Assembly (NCBI GenBank): GCA_038239485.1 | Contig: JBBSET010000013.1 | Coordinates: 1 to 64,000 of the forward strand | Length of the DNA: 64,000 nucleotides | From: DASQEH01 sp038239485 | GTDB taxonomy: Bacteria > Actinomycetota > Actinomycetes > Propionibacteriales > Nocardioidaceae | Direction: 5' to 3' | In this document: piece after piece, positions 16,755-24,607 of the stretch | How the letters are laid out: each line of letters opens with the position of its first letter | Numbering within the stretch: position 1 is the first letter of the stretch | The notes under the pieces: model-generated | Seen by the model: the letters and a program-made list of their open reading frames with translations, nothing else | The model's database searches: none | What the model was told of the DNA's origin: nothing | Made by a program: the position numbers and the translations under genes

Positions 16755-17822
16755 CTATCGCGGGGCGGCTCGAGCGGCGATGGACAGCAGCAGGTCGTTG
16801 GCCTCGGCCTCGCCTATCGAGATGCGGACACCGTCGCCACGGAAGGGCCGCACACTGACACCGTCTGCGTCGCAGCGCGCCGCGAACTCGGTGGCCTCGT
16901 CACCCAAGGGCAGCCAGACGAAGTTGCCCTGGGCATCGGGCACCGACCAGCCCTGGCCACGCAGCCCGGCGAGGACTCGCCCGCGCTCGGAGACAATGGC
17001 GTCGACTCGCTCGAGGAGCGTGTCCTCGGCGTCGAGGGAGGCGATCGCAGCGGCCTGCGCCACCGATGAGACCCCGAAGGGCAGGGCACACTTGCGGATC
17101 GCCTCAGCGATGGCCGCCGGGCCGACCGCATACCCGATCCTGAGACCCGCCAGCCCGTACGCCTTCGAGAAGGTGCGCAGGACGACGACGTTGTCGCGCC
17201 CCTCGGCCACCTCGAGCCCGTCGACGACGTCAGGGTCGGTGACGAACTCGCGATACGCCTCGTCGATCACCACGATGACCTCGGCAGGCACGGCGTCGAC
17301 CAGCTCGAGCAGCTCGTCGCGGTGCACGGCCGGGCCGGTGGGGTTGTTGGGGGTGCAGACCACCAGCACCTTGGTCGAGTCAGTGACCGCCTTGCGCATG
17401 GCGACGAGGTCATGCCGTGCGTCGGGTGTGAGCGCAACCTGCACCTGGCGTGCACCCGTCAGTCCGACTGCGATCGGGTAGGCCTCGAAGGACCGCCACG
17501 CGTAGACCACCTCGTCGGTCTCGCTGCAGGCCGCCTGCAGGAGGTGGTAGAGCACCGCGACGGAGCCGGCGCCGGTCGCGAGCCGGGTCACGTCGACACC
17601 GAGCTTGTCGGCGAGCGCCTGCTGCAGGGCGCTGACGCCCATGTCGGGGTAGCGGTTGAGCGACTCAGCCGCCTTCGTCACGGCCTCGACGACGCCCGGC
17701 AGCGGCGGGTAGGGGTTCTCGTTGCTCGACAACTTGTAGCCGGCGGCCCCGCCGGACGCCGGCTTGCCCGCGACATAGGCGGGGATGGCGTCGAGGGCTG
17801 GTCGTAGGCGGGGACTCGTCAT
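16755..17822 (-). CDS. pat: Histidinol-phosphate/aromatic aminotransferase (Pat/HisC2-like)
   Basis: 355 residues, fold-type I PLP aminotransferase. SSNENPYPPLPGV near the N-terminus, VCTPNNPTGP, IDEAYREF, and the PLP lysine in RTFSKAYGLAGLRIGY. The set VVYAWRSFEAYPIAV and the overall length match the second HisC-like enzyme of mycobacteria (phenylalanine/aromatic aminotransferase) better than the his-operon HisC, and no his genes are nearby. The ATG at 17822 lies 8 nt after TATGGT, a leaderless promoter layout. It is transcribed divergently from the next transporter. Confidence 0.85.
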   Translation of the reverse strand: MTSPRLRPALDAIPAYVAGKPASGGAAGYKLSSNENPYPPLPGVVEAVTKAAESLNRYPDMGVSALQQALADKLGVDVTRLATGAGSVAVLYHLLQAACSETDEVVYAWRSFEAYPIAVGLTGARQVQVALTPDARHDLVAMRKAVTDSTKVLVVCTPNNPTGPAVHRDELLELVDAVPAEVIVVIDEAYREFVTDPDVVDGLEVAEGRDNVVVLRTFSKAYGLAGLRIGYAVGPAAIAEAIRKCALPFGVSSVAQAAAIASLDAEDTLLERVDAIVSERGRVLAGLRGQGWSVPDAQGNFVWLPLGDEATEFAARCDADGVSVRPFRGDGVRISIGEAEANDLLLSIAARAAPR

Positions 17823-17830
17823 GTGGTGTC

Positions 17831-17836
17831 ACCATA
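17831..17836 (-). promoter_or_regulatory. -10 box of the aminotransferase
   Basis: Minus-strand TATGGT ends 8 nt before the ATG at 17822, giving a leaderless or near-leaderless mRNA. Confidence 0.45.
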
Positions 17837-17857
17837 ACCAGTTCGGCCGACAGTACG

Positions 17858-17863
17858 TAGGGT
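17858..17863 (+). promoter_or_regulatory. -10 box of the EamA transporter at 17871
   Basis: TAGGGT ends 7 nt before the GTG at 17871. With the opposing TATGGT only about 20 bp away, the two divergent promoters are packed back to back. Confidence 0.5.
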
Positions 17864-17870
17864 CACGTGC

Positions 17871-18857
17871 GTGCCTGCCTCCCGCAACCCGGTGACCGGG
17901 TACCTGCTCGTGCTGACGGGGGCAGTCCTGTTCGTGGTGAACGCAGGTGTCTCGCGGGTCATCCAGGTCGCCGGCGTGAACTCCACGACGCTCACGACCG
18001 CCCGCTGCACCGGGACGGCGGTCGCCCTGCTCGCCGTCGTGCTGGTGCGCGGGGAGCGACTTGCGCTGCCTCGGTCGGTGCGGGAGGTGGCCCTTGTGTT
18101 CGGCTTCGGCGTCACGGGCGTCGCGTTGGTGCAGTACTTCTACTTCGTGGCCATCGACCGGCTACCGGTCGGGATCGCCTTGCTGCTGGAGTTCACGGCA
18201 CCGGTACTGGTCGCCCTCTACGCACGCTTCGTCCGCCGCGAGCCGGTACGCCGACGGATGTGGCTGGCGCTGGCGTTCTCGCTCGGTGGCCTGGCCCTGG
18301 TGGCGGAGGTGTGGCAGGGGCTGCGGCTCGATGGTTGGGGTGTGTTGGCCGGCTTCGCGGCCGCGATGTCGCTCGCCGCATACTTCCTGCTCGGCGAGCA
18401 GAGTATCGGCCGGCAGTCACCGCTCCACGTGCTGACGATGGCGTTCATCGTCGCGACCGTCTTCTGGAACGTCGTGACGCCGGTGACGTCGCTGTGGCAG
18501 ACCGACCTGACGCAGCGCCGCACCCTCGGCGGGACGTTGTCCGGCCTGTCGGCGCCGGTATGGCTGCTGGTCGTCTGGATGGTCCTGCTCGGTACGGTCG
18601 TCCCGTTCCTCGCCGAGCTCACCGCTCTGCGACACCTGAGCGCCACCGAAGTGGCGCTGGTCGGGATGGTCGAACCGGTCGGAGCCACCATCCTCGGCTG
18701 GCTGTGGCTCCGCCAGGACCTCTCCGTCGTGCAGGTGGGCGGCATCGCCCTCGCGCTGGTGGGGATCGGACTGGCCCAGACGGCCCGGCTGCACGCGCCG
18801 ATCAGGCCAGCACGACCTCGCCGCCCCACGCCCGGTCGAGGTCGCGGCCGAGCGTGA
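17871..18857 (+). CDS. EamA/RhaT-family transporter
   Basis: 328 residues, ten predicted helices in two EamA repeats. YFYFVAIDRLPVGIALLLEF in the first repeat and ATEVALVGMVEPVGATILGW in the second are typical of the RhtA-like branch exporting amino acids such as threonine or homoserine. The GTG at 17871 is leaderless by promoter spacing. The 3' end overlaps the convergent dimethylargininase-like gene by 56 bp, so antisense interference is possible. Confidence 0.85.
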   Translation: MPASRNPVTGYLLVLTGAVLFVVNAGVSRVIQVAGVNSTTLTTARCTGTAVALLAVVLVRGERLALPRSVREVALVFGFGVTGVALVQYFYFVAIDRLPVGIALLLEFTAPVLVALYARFVRREPVRRRMWLALAFSLGGLALVAEVWQGLRLDGWGVLAGFAAAMSLAAYFLLGEQSIGRQSPLHVLTMAFIVATVFWNVVTPVTSLWQTDLTQRRTLGGTLSGLSAPVWLLVVWMVLLGTVVPFLAELTALRHLSATEVALVGMVEPVGATILGWLWLRQDLSVVQVGGIALALVGIGLAQTARLHAPIRPARPRRPTPGRGRGRA

Positions 18858-19716
18858 TGTCGAGCGGGTTGGTCAGGCACCGGACCGAGCCGCCGCCTTT
18901 GTGGAACTCGCTCACGTCGGCCACGACAACGGTGAACCCGGCCGCCTCGAGGGTTGACCGCACGCGTGGCGGGCAGGCGGGCATGACCACGGTCCGCCCG
19001 ACGACCACCGAATTCGCGCAGAACATCGACAGTGCCTCGTCCTCGCTCAGCAGGATCGGCTCCGGTACGAGCTCGAGCACGGCCCGAGCACTCGCCTCGT
19101 CGAACGCGGCCGGGCAGACGAGCGCCCTGGTCGCGTCGAGCGGACAGAAGGCCAGGTCCAGGTGGTACATCGCCGGGTGGGTGAGCCGCAGGCCGCGCAC
19201 CCGCACGTCGTAGTCGTGGGCCAGGTGCTTGAGCGCCAGCTCGTCGGTGCGCGGACCGTAGCCGACGACGAGCTCTCCACCGAAGGGGAAGGCGTCGCCG
19301 GCCTCGAGGTGGGCGCCGACCCCTGCCGCGCCGGTGAACGACGCGCTGACTCCGGCCCGCTCGAACCACTCCAGTGCCGACTCGGTCTCCATCCGGCGCT
19401 GCGGGAAGCGCATGTGGGACATCGCGACCCGGGGTCGGTCGCCGTCGGCCAGTGCCAGGCCGAGGTTCATCGCGTACACCATGTCGGGCGCGTCCGGGCG
19501 CGCCGCCAACACCTCGACAGCTGCTCCGAACGACTCGAGGGTCTCGACCAGCGTCTCCCACTGGTGGGTCGCCGTCTCGAGGTCCGGCTGGGAGGCCATG
19601 TCCATGTACGGGTTGATCTGGTAGTCGATCCGGAAGTGGTCCGGACGCACCATCAGATAACGCCGGCCCCAGACCTGGCCGGCTGTCGGGACGGTCGGTG
19701 CTGCGGGCGCTGCCAT
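18802..19716 (-). CDS. Dimethylargininase/amidinotransferase-family hydrolase
   Basis: 304 residues. Pentein fold; hydrolyses guanidino groups, for example dimethylarginine to citrulline or arginine-like substrates. RRYLMVRPDHFRIDYQINPY at the start, then GAHLEAGDAFPFGG, YHLDLAFCPLD (catalytic His region) and the C-terminal FHKGGGSVRCLTNPLD with the nucleophile Cys. GGAGGAA lies 6 nt before the ATG. The GntR gene diverges from it with a shared operator at 19764-19776, so inducible catabolism of an arginine-like compound is likely. A second, more divergent relative lies at 59256-60062. Confidence 0.8.
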   Translation of the reverse strand: MAAPAAPTVPTAGQVWGRRYLMVRPDHFRIDYQINPYMDMASQPDLETATHQWETLVETLESFGAAVEVLAARPDAPDMVYAMNLGLALADGDRPRVAMSHMRFPQRRMETESALEWFERAGVSASFTGAAGVGAHLEAGDAFPFGGELVVGYGPRTDELALKHLAHDYDVRVRGLRLTHPAMYHLDLAFCPLDATRALVCPAAFDEASARAVLELVPEPILLSEDEALSMFCANSVVVGRTVVMPACPPRVRSTLEAAGFTVVVADVSEFHKGGGSVRCLTNPLDITLGRDLDRAWGGEVVLA

Positions 19717-19763
19717 CGCGTTCCTCCTTCCGGTCGCTCCAAGACTGCATGAGTACATGTCTG

Positions 19764-19776
19764 ATTGTCTGACAAT
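19764..19776. promoter_or_regulatory. GntR-type operator
   Basis: ATTGTC-T-GACAAT is a perfect palindrome of the TNGTNNGACNA/TTGTCTGACAA type bound by FCD-domain GntR regulators. It lies 48 bp before the hydrolase start and 87 bp before gntR, directly upstream of TATGAT (19783-19788), a near-consensus plus-strand -10 box. Autoregulation plus repression of the hydrolase is the natural reading. Confidence 0.7.
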
Positions 19777-19862
19777 ACCTCCTATGATGAGGCTGCAGCG
19801 GCCGGCCGTCAACCCCGGCGACGATTCCGCCGTCTGCCGCGCCCCATTAGGCTGGCCCAGCC

Positions 19863-20537
19863 ATGTACGACGACCTGCAGCTGGAGCACACATCGACGGT
19901 CGACCGGGCCGCCGAGGAGATCCGGCGAGCCCTGTTCGCGGGCCAGCTGCTCCCGGGAACGCCACTACGCGAGGTGGCCCTGTCGGAGGCGATGGGGGTC
20001 GGGCGCAGCACGATACGCGAGGCGCTCACGGTCCTGGTCGGCGACGGGGTGGCTGTCCGGGTACCGAACCGCGGGGTCGCTGTCAAGGAGCTGGACGCCG
20101 ACGACGTGCACGACGTGACGCTCGCACGGCAGGCCCTCGAAGGAGCCGGGATACGCCGCTGGGCCGACGCCGGCGACGCCGCCCGGCTCGCGTTGCACGA
20201 GGCGCTGGACGCGTACGCGCAGCTGGCGGACGAGACAGCCGACTTCGCTGCGCTGACCGAGGCGCACCTCGGCATCCACCGCGGGCTGGTCGGGCTGACG
20301 GAGAGCCGGCGGCTGCTGGCCGCATCCGACGCCCTTGGAGCCGAGATCCGGCTCGGCCTGGCGCACCTCGACCGTACGCGCGGCAACATCCACGACCAGG
20401 TCGACGACCACCGGCGGCTGGTCGAGATGCTCGCACGCGGCGAGGAGGCCAGCGCGTTGGAGGAGCTCACCCAGCACCTCGCCGTCGCCGAGTCGGCGCT
20501 TCTGCATGCGACCGGACATGACACGATCGCCCCATGA
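19863..20537 (+). CDS. GntR-family transcriptional regulator (FCD domain)
   Basis: 224 residues. N-terminal winged helix with ALSEAMGVGRSTIREALTVL (about residues 40-60), the GntR signature, followed by an all-helical FCD effector domain whose metal/ligand residues appear in EAHLGIHRGLVGL and DDHRRLVEMLARG. Probably senses a small carboxylate or amino acid and controls the divergent hydrolase. It overlaps the next gene by 4 bp. Confidence 0.88.
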   Translation: MYDDLQLEHTSTVDRAAEEIRRALFAGQLLPGTPLREVALSEAMGVGRSTIREALTVLVGDGVAVRVPNRGVAVKELDADDVHDVTLARQALEGAGIRRWADAGDAARLALHEALDAYAQLADETADFAALTEAHLGIHRGLVGLTESRRLLAASDALGAEIRLGLAHLDRTRGNIHDQVDDHRRLVEMLARGEEASALEELTQHLAVAESALLHATGHDTIAP

Positions 20538-20908
20538 CCTGGCTCCTTCGGATCGTCAGCAACGCGTGCGGGCTCGCGGCCGCGGCGTGGCTTTTCACCG
20601 GGATCCGCGTCACTGACCACGACCAGATCAATCGGGTGTTGATCCTGGTCGTAGTGGCGCTGATCTTCGGCGTCGTCAACGAGTTCATCCGCCCGATCGT
20701 GGCGTTCCTGTCCTTCCCGTTGTACCTGCTGACGCTGGGCCTGATGTACTTCGTCGTCAACGCCTTGATGCTCATGCTCACGAGCTGGGTGGCGGGTCAG
20801 CTCAGCGTCGGCTTCCACGTCCGGGGGTTCTGGACAGCGGTCTTCGGCTCGATCGTGGTCTCGCTCGTGAGCTGGCTGGTCGGACTCGTGCTGCCCAGCC
20901 GCGAGTGA
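20534..20908 (+). CDS. Phage-holin-4-superfamily small membrane protein
   Basis: 124 residues, four hydrophobic helices, with the family hallmark FGVVNEFIRPIVAFLSFPLYLLTLG. Despite the name this family is chromosomal and of unknown role in actinomycetes; no phage genes are present. It overlaps gntR by ATGA and the phosphatase by GTGA. Confidence 0.85.
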   Translation: MTWLLRIVSNACGLAAAAWLFTGIRVTDHDQINRVLILVVVALIFGVVNEFIRPIVAFLSFPLYLLTLGLMYFVVNALMLMLTSWVAGQLSVGFHVRGFWTAVFGSIVVSLVSWLVGLVLPSRE

Positions 20909-21444
20909 GCCCTGCCGAGAGCCCCGCCAGCCCCGCGCTGCCGGCTCCGCGCGACCCCGAGACGCCCTACACCGTCGTGATGGTGTGCTTGGGCAACATC
21001 TGCCGCTCCCCCACCGCTGAGGTGGTCCTGTCCGCCAAGCTGGCAGACGCCGGGCTCGGGAGCCGAGTCCTGGTGCTGAGCTCCGGGACGGGCGACTGGC
21101 ATGTCGGTGGACCGATGGACGAAAGGGCTTCGGCCACGCTGACCGCCGCCGGGTACGACGCGACCCGCCATCAGGCGCGGCAGTTCGACACCGACTGGTT
21201 CGACCGGGTCGACCTGGTGCTGGCGATGGACGACGCCAACCTTCGCGACGTCCTCGCCCTCGCCGGCAGCGACGAGAGCCGGGGTCGCGTACACCTTTTC
21301 CGCGAGTTCGATCCGGGCGCCGGTGGCGGGCTCGACGTCGCAGACCCTTTCTATGGCGGGCTCAGCGGCTTCCTCGACCTGCTGACCGTGGTCGAGCGGA
21401 CCACCGGCGAGCTGGTTCGCCAGCTTCGGCGCCTGATCTCCTAG
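20905..21444 (+). CDS. Low-molecular-weight phosphotyrosine-type phosphatase
   Basis: 179 residues. The P-loop VCLGNICRSPTAE has the catalytic Cys and Arg (CxxxxxRS), and the general-acid Asp is in DPFYGG. GTG start overlaps the previous stop by 4 bp. It is followed after 68 bp by a fructosamine-kinase homologue. LMW phosphatases of this family have been reported to remove phosphate from ribulosamine-5-phosphate protein adducts, so a joint protein-repair role is plausible. An N-terminal 24-residue Pro/Ala tail precedes the domain. Confidence 0.88.
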   Translation: MSPAESPASPALPAPRDPETPYTVVMVCLGNICRSPTAEVVLSAKLADAGLGSRVLVLSSGTGDWHVGGPMDERASATLTAAGYDATRHQARQFDTDWFDRVDLVLAMDDANLRDVLALAGSDESRGRVHLFREFDPGAGGGLDVADPFYGGLSGFLDLLTVVERTTGELVRQLRRLIS

Positions 21445-21512
21445 TCGGGCACCGGCAAGAAGCTGGCCCCTCGGCGGTGGTGTCGAGGGCATCAGCGTCG
21501 TACCGTCGCGGG

Positions 21513-22406
21513 ATGGCACGGATGAGCACCATCGCGGCACGTGCCCAAGCCCTGCTGGGGAGGGCAGTGGTCGCCACGACGCCGGTTGCGGGCGGCAGCA
21601 TCTGCGTCGCGACCCGGCTACGGCTGAGCGACGGGCGGTCGGCATTCGTCAAGACGCTGTCGCAGCCGCCGACCGACTTCTTCGCCGCCGAAGCACGCGG
21701 GCTCGAGTGGCTGCGCACCCCTGGCGGCGTGGAGATGCCGACGGTGTTGGCCGTATCCGCCGACTGCCTGATCCTCACGTGGATCGACACCGGGCCCGCC
21801 AGCGCCGAGGCGGCCGACCGGCTGGCTCGCCAGCTCGCCGTCACACACGCCGCCGGGGCAGCCACGTTCGGCGCCGACCTTGACGGCTACATCGGCACGG
21901 TCCCCCTCTTCAACAAGCCCACCGCTACCTGGGCGGAGTTCTGGGTGACCCGCCGGGTCCTTCCGTATCTCCGGGTCGCTCACAACAAAGGCGCCATCAC
22001 CTCGTCCGACGTCGCGCTGGTCGAGCGGGCGATGGAGCGCATCGACGAGCTGGCAGGACAACCGGAGCCACCGAGCCGTATCCATGGGGATCTCTGGTCG
22101 GGCAACATCGTGTGGGGGCACGACCGGGTAGCCAGGCTGGTCGACCCCGCACCCTACGGTGGCCACCGGGAGAGCGACCTGGCAGTCCTCAGCCTCTTCG
22201 GTGCGCCCTACCTCGATCGCATCCTCAGCGCCTACGACGAGGCATCCCCGCTCGGCGACGGATGGCGGGACCGGCTCACCCTGCACCAGATCCACCCGCT
22301 GCTCGTGCACGCCATCCATTTCGGCGGGTCCTACGGGGCCCGTGCCGGTGCGGCCGCCAGAGCGCTCCTCCACCGACCGCCAGCTGGCTCACCGCGCCAC
22401 GGCTGA
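21513..22406 (+). CDS. Fructosamine/ketosamine 3-kinase family protein
   Basis: About 297 residues from the ATG at 21513. Kinase-like fold with the signature IHGDLWSGNIVW (catalytic Asp) and the metal-binding Asp in RLVDPAPYGGHRESDLA. Phosphorylates sugar adducts on protein lysines so that they detach. Adjacent to an LMW phosphatase in the same direction, an arrangement known in other bacteria. An upstream in-frame GTG at 21477 is less likely, being in G/C-rich non-conserved sequence. Confidence 0.85.
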   Translation: MARMSTIAARAQALLGRAVVATTPVAGGSICVATRLRLSDGRSAFVKTLSQPPTDFFAAEARGLEWLRTPGGVEMPTVLAVSADCLILTWIDTGPASAEAADRLARQLAVTHAAGAATFGADLDGYIGTVPLFNKPTATWAEFWVTRRVLPYLRVAHNKGAITSSDVALVERAMERIDELAGQPEPPSRIHGDLWSGNIVWGHDRVARLVDPAPYGGHRESDLAVLSLFGAPYLDRILSAYDEASPLGDGWRDRLTLHQIHPLLVHAIHFGGSYGARAGAAARALLHRPPAGSPRHG

Positions 22407-22442
22407 CGGCACGACGCTCACCGTACGTAGATGAGACATACC

Positions 22443-22459
22443 TCTCAGCACCGTCTCAG
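22443..22459 (+). promoter_or_regulatory. MprA-type direct repeats upstream of the response regulator
   Basis: TCTCAG at 22443-22448 and again at 22454-22459, start to start 11 bp (one helical turn), the arrangement used by OmpR-class regulators. The same element recurs before the protease gene, supporting autoregulation. Confidence 0.6.
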
Positions 22460-22481
22460 ATCGCCGTGGCAGGCTAACAAC

Positions 22482-23174
22482 ATGCGCATTCTGGTCGTAG
22501 ACGACGACCGCGCGGTGCGGGACTCGCTCCGCCGGTCCTTGGAGTTCAACGGCTATGAGGTCGCTCTCGCAAACGACGGCGTCGAGGCCTTGGCCAGGAT
22601 CAACGGGTTGGCGCCGGACGCTCTGATCGTCGACGTGATGATGCCCCGGCTCGACGGCATCGAGACGACGAAGGCGCTCAGGGCAGCGGGCAACGACCTT
22701 CCGATCCTGGTCCTGACGGCTCGCGACTCCGTAGGCGACCGGGTCGACGGGCTCGACGCCGGCGCCGACGACTACCTGTCCAAGCCGTTCGCCCTCGAGG
22801 AGCTACTGGCTCGGCTGCGCGCCATGCTCCGACGCCGCACCCTCGGCACCGCCAACGGCGAAGACGACGGTCCGCTCGTCTTCGCGGACCTGAGCATGAA
22901 CCCCGTCACCCGTGAGGTCGAGCGCGACGGGCGCCAGATCACCCTGACGCGCACCGAGTGGGACCTGCTGGAGCTGTTCATGCGCCGGCCCAAACGCGTG
23001 CTGGAGCGTGCCTTCATCCTCGAGGAGGTCTGGGGCTACGACTTCCCGACGACCGCGAACTCCCTCGAGGTGTATGTGGGATACGTCCGCCGCAAGACCG
23101 AGGCCGAAGGAGAGGGGCGCCTGCTGCACACCGTCCGCGGTGTCGGCTACGTCCTGCGTGAGTCGCCGCCGTGA
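22482..23174 (+). CDS. mprA: Two-component response regulator (MprA-like, OmpR class)
   Basis: 230 residues. Receiver domain with acidic pocket DDD near the N-terminus, phospho-acceptor Asp in ALIVDVMMPRLDG (about residue 48), Thr/Lys switch residues in VLTARD and LSKPF, then a winged-helix domain ending VYVGYVRRKTEAEG and VRGVGYVLRE. ATG at 22482 chosen because the receiver fold begins there. GTGA overlap with the kinase gene. In mycobacteria the same order mprA-mprB-pepD controls envelope stress. Confidence 0.88.
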   Translation: MRILVVDDDRAVRDSLRRSLEFNGYEVALANDGVEALARINGLAPDALIVDVMMPRLDGIETTKALRAAGNDLPILVLTARDSVGDRVDGLDAGADDYLSKPFALEELLARLRAMLRRRTLGTANGEDDGPLVFADLSMNPVTREVERDGRQITLTRTEWDLLELFMRRPKRVLERAFILEEVWGYDFPTTANSLEVYVGYVRRKTEAEGEGRLLHTVRGVGYVLRESPP

Positions 23175-24607
23175 AACGCATGTCCATGGCTGCCCGGATC
23201 TCTCTCCTCGCAGCCTGTGCCGTCGGGATCTCCGTCGCGATGGCGAGCTTCGCTGCATACGTGACCCTTCGCGCCCAGCTCCACGAACGCCTCGACGACT
23301 CCCTGCTCCATCGCGCCACCATCGCCGCCAAGACCAACTTGGTCGAGGCCGCGACGCTCCGGGACTTCACCCCCAACATGCTCGGCGCGGCCGACCTGAG
23401 GATCTACGTCGTCTACTCCGACGGCACGATGTTCCCCAACAAGCCCTCGAGCTGGGTCAGCACGCCCGACGCGAACGAGGTACTGGTCGCGAAAGGCCAG
23501 CTGGACCAGACCATCCGGACGGTCGCCCACGACACGTACAACCTGCGCGCCGCGACGGTCCGGGCGGGCGACGGGACGGCGCTGATGTTCGTCCAGTCGT
23601 CGGAACCGATCGAGAAGACGTTGGGGCGGATGCAGCTGGTCCTGCTCCTGGTCGGCCTGGGCGGCATCGTGGCGGCCGCCATCATCGGCCTCGCAGTGGC
23701 CCGCTCGGCCCTGTTGCCCGTACGCCGACTGAGCGCGGCCGCCGAGCACATCGCGCGTACCGACGAGCTGAAACCCATCGCGGTCACCGGCGACGACGAG
23801 CTTGCCAGCCTGGCGACGTCGTTCAACGCGATGTTGGCGTCGCTCGCGGCCTCGCGTGACCGACAGCGTCGCCTGATCGCCGACGCCGGCCACGAGCTCA
23901 GGACCCCCCTGACCAGCCTGCGGACGAACCTCGAGCTCCTGGCCCAGGCGGATCGGCGCGGCGGCCTGTCGAGCTCTCAGCGAGACGAGATCTTCACCGA
24001 CGCCACCGCCCAGGTCGAGGAGCTCTCGACCTTGGTAGGCGACCTGGTGGAGCTCGCGAGGGACGAACCCGTCGACCGTACGCCGGAGCCGCTCGACCTG
24101 GCCGACATCGTGTCGCGCGCCGTGGACCGGGTGCGGCGACGCGCCATCGGGCTCACGTTCAACATCGACCTGGCCTCCTGGTGGATCGTCGGGGAGGCTC
24201 AGATCCTCGAGCGAGCCGTCACCAACCTCCTCGACAACGCCGCGAAGTGGAGCCCTCCGCACGGGTCGGTGTGGGTGATGCTCGAAGGCGGCGTGCTCAC
24301 GGTGGCCGACGAGGGGCAAGGCATCAGCGAACCCGACCTGCCGATGATCTTCGAACGCTTCTACCGGGCCGCGGACGCGCGCACGATGCCAGGTTCCGGG
24401 CTCGGCCTGTCGATCGCGAAGCAGGCAGCCGAACGGCACGGGGGTTCGTTGGAGGTGCACAACCGGCTGCCCCATGGCGCGGTCTTCACGCTGACGCTGC
24501 CTGGTGAGCCCACCCCTACCACCGACCGGGGTGAAACCGATCTCACAGACATCTCTGAGGACCGTCTCAGCGACCTATCAGCGAGCCGACGCACTCTAGG
24601 CTCATGA
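23171..24607 (+). CDS. mprB: Two-component sensor histidine kinase (MprB-like)
   Basis: 478 residues. First membrane helix at about residues 10-32, an extracytoplasmic sensor of about 125 residues, second helix (LVLLLVGLGGIVAAAIIGLAV), HAMP, dimerisation helix with the phospho-His in DAGHELRTPLTSL, then an ATPase domain with LLDNAAKWSPP (N box), VADEGQGI (G1) and GSGLGLSI (G2). It shares a 4-bp overlap with the genes on both sides. Confidence 0.92.
   Translation: MKRMSMAARISLLAACAVGISVAMASFAAYVTLRAQLHERLDDSLLHRATIAAKTNLVEAATLRDFTPNMLGAADLRIYVVYSDGTMFPNKPSSWVSTPDANEVLVAKGQLDQTIRTVAHDTYNLRAATVRAGDGTALMFVQSSEPIEKTLGRMQLVLLLVGLGGIVAAAIIGLAVARSALLPVRRLSAAAEHIARTDELKPIAVTGDDELASLATSFNAMLASLAASRDRQRRLIADAGHELRTPLTSLRTNLELLAQADRRGGLSSSQRDEIFTDATAQVEELSTLVGDLVELARDEPVDRTPEPLDLADIVSRAVDRVRRRAIGLTFNIDLASWWIVGEAQILERAVTNLLDNAAKWSPPHGSVWVMLEGGVLTVADEGQGISEPDLPMIFERFYRAADARTMPGSGLGLSIAKQAAERHGGSLEVHNRLPHGAVFTLTLPGEPTPTTDRGETDLTDISEDRLSDLSASRRTLGS
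24543..24570 (+). promoter_or_regulatory. Three 11-bp-spaced MprA-like repeats before pepD
   Basis: TCACAG (24543), TCTGAG (24554) and TCTCAG (24565) follow each other at exactly 11 bp. They lie inside the 3' end of the kinase gene, 33 bp before the protease ATG. A -10-like TAGGCT is at 24597-24602. This would let the protease be induced separately from the mprAB promoter. Confidence 0.55.

Noticed and set aside
20534..20908. Prophage remnant suggested by a holin-family protein
   Set aside because: The family is widespread on actinobacterial chromosomes, and no other phage gene is nearby.
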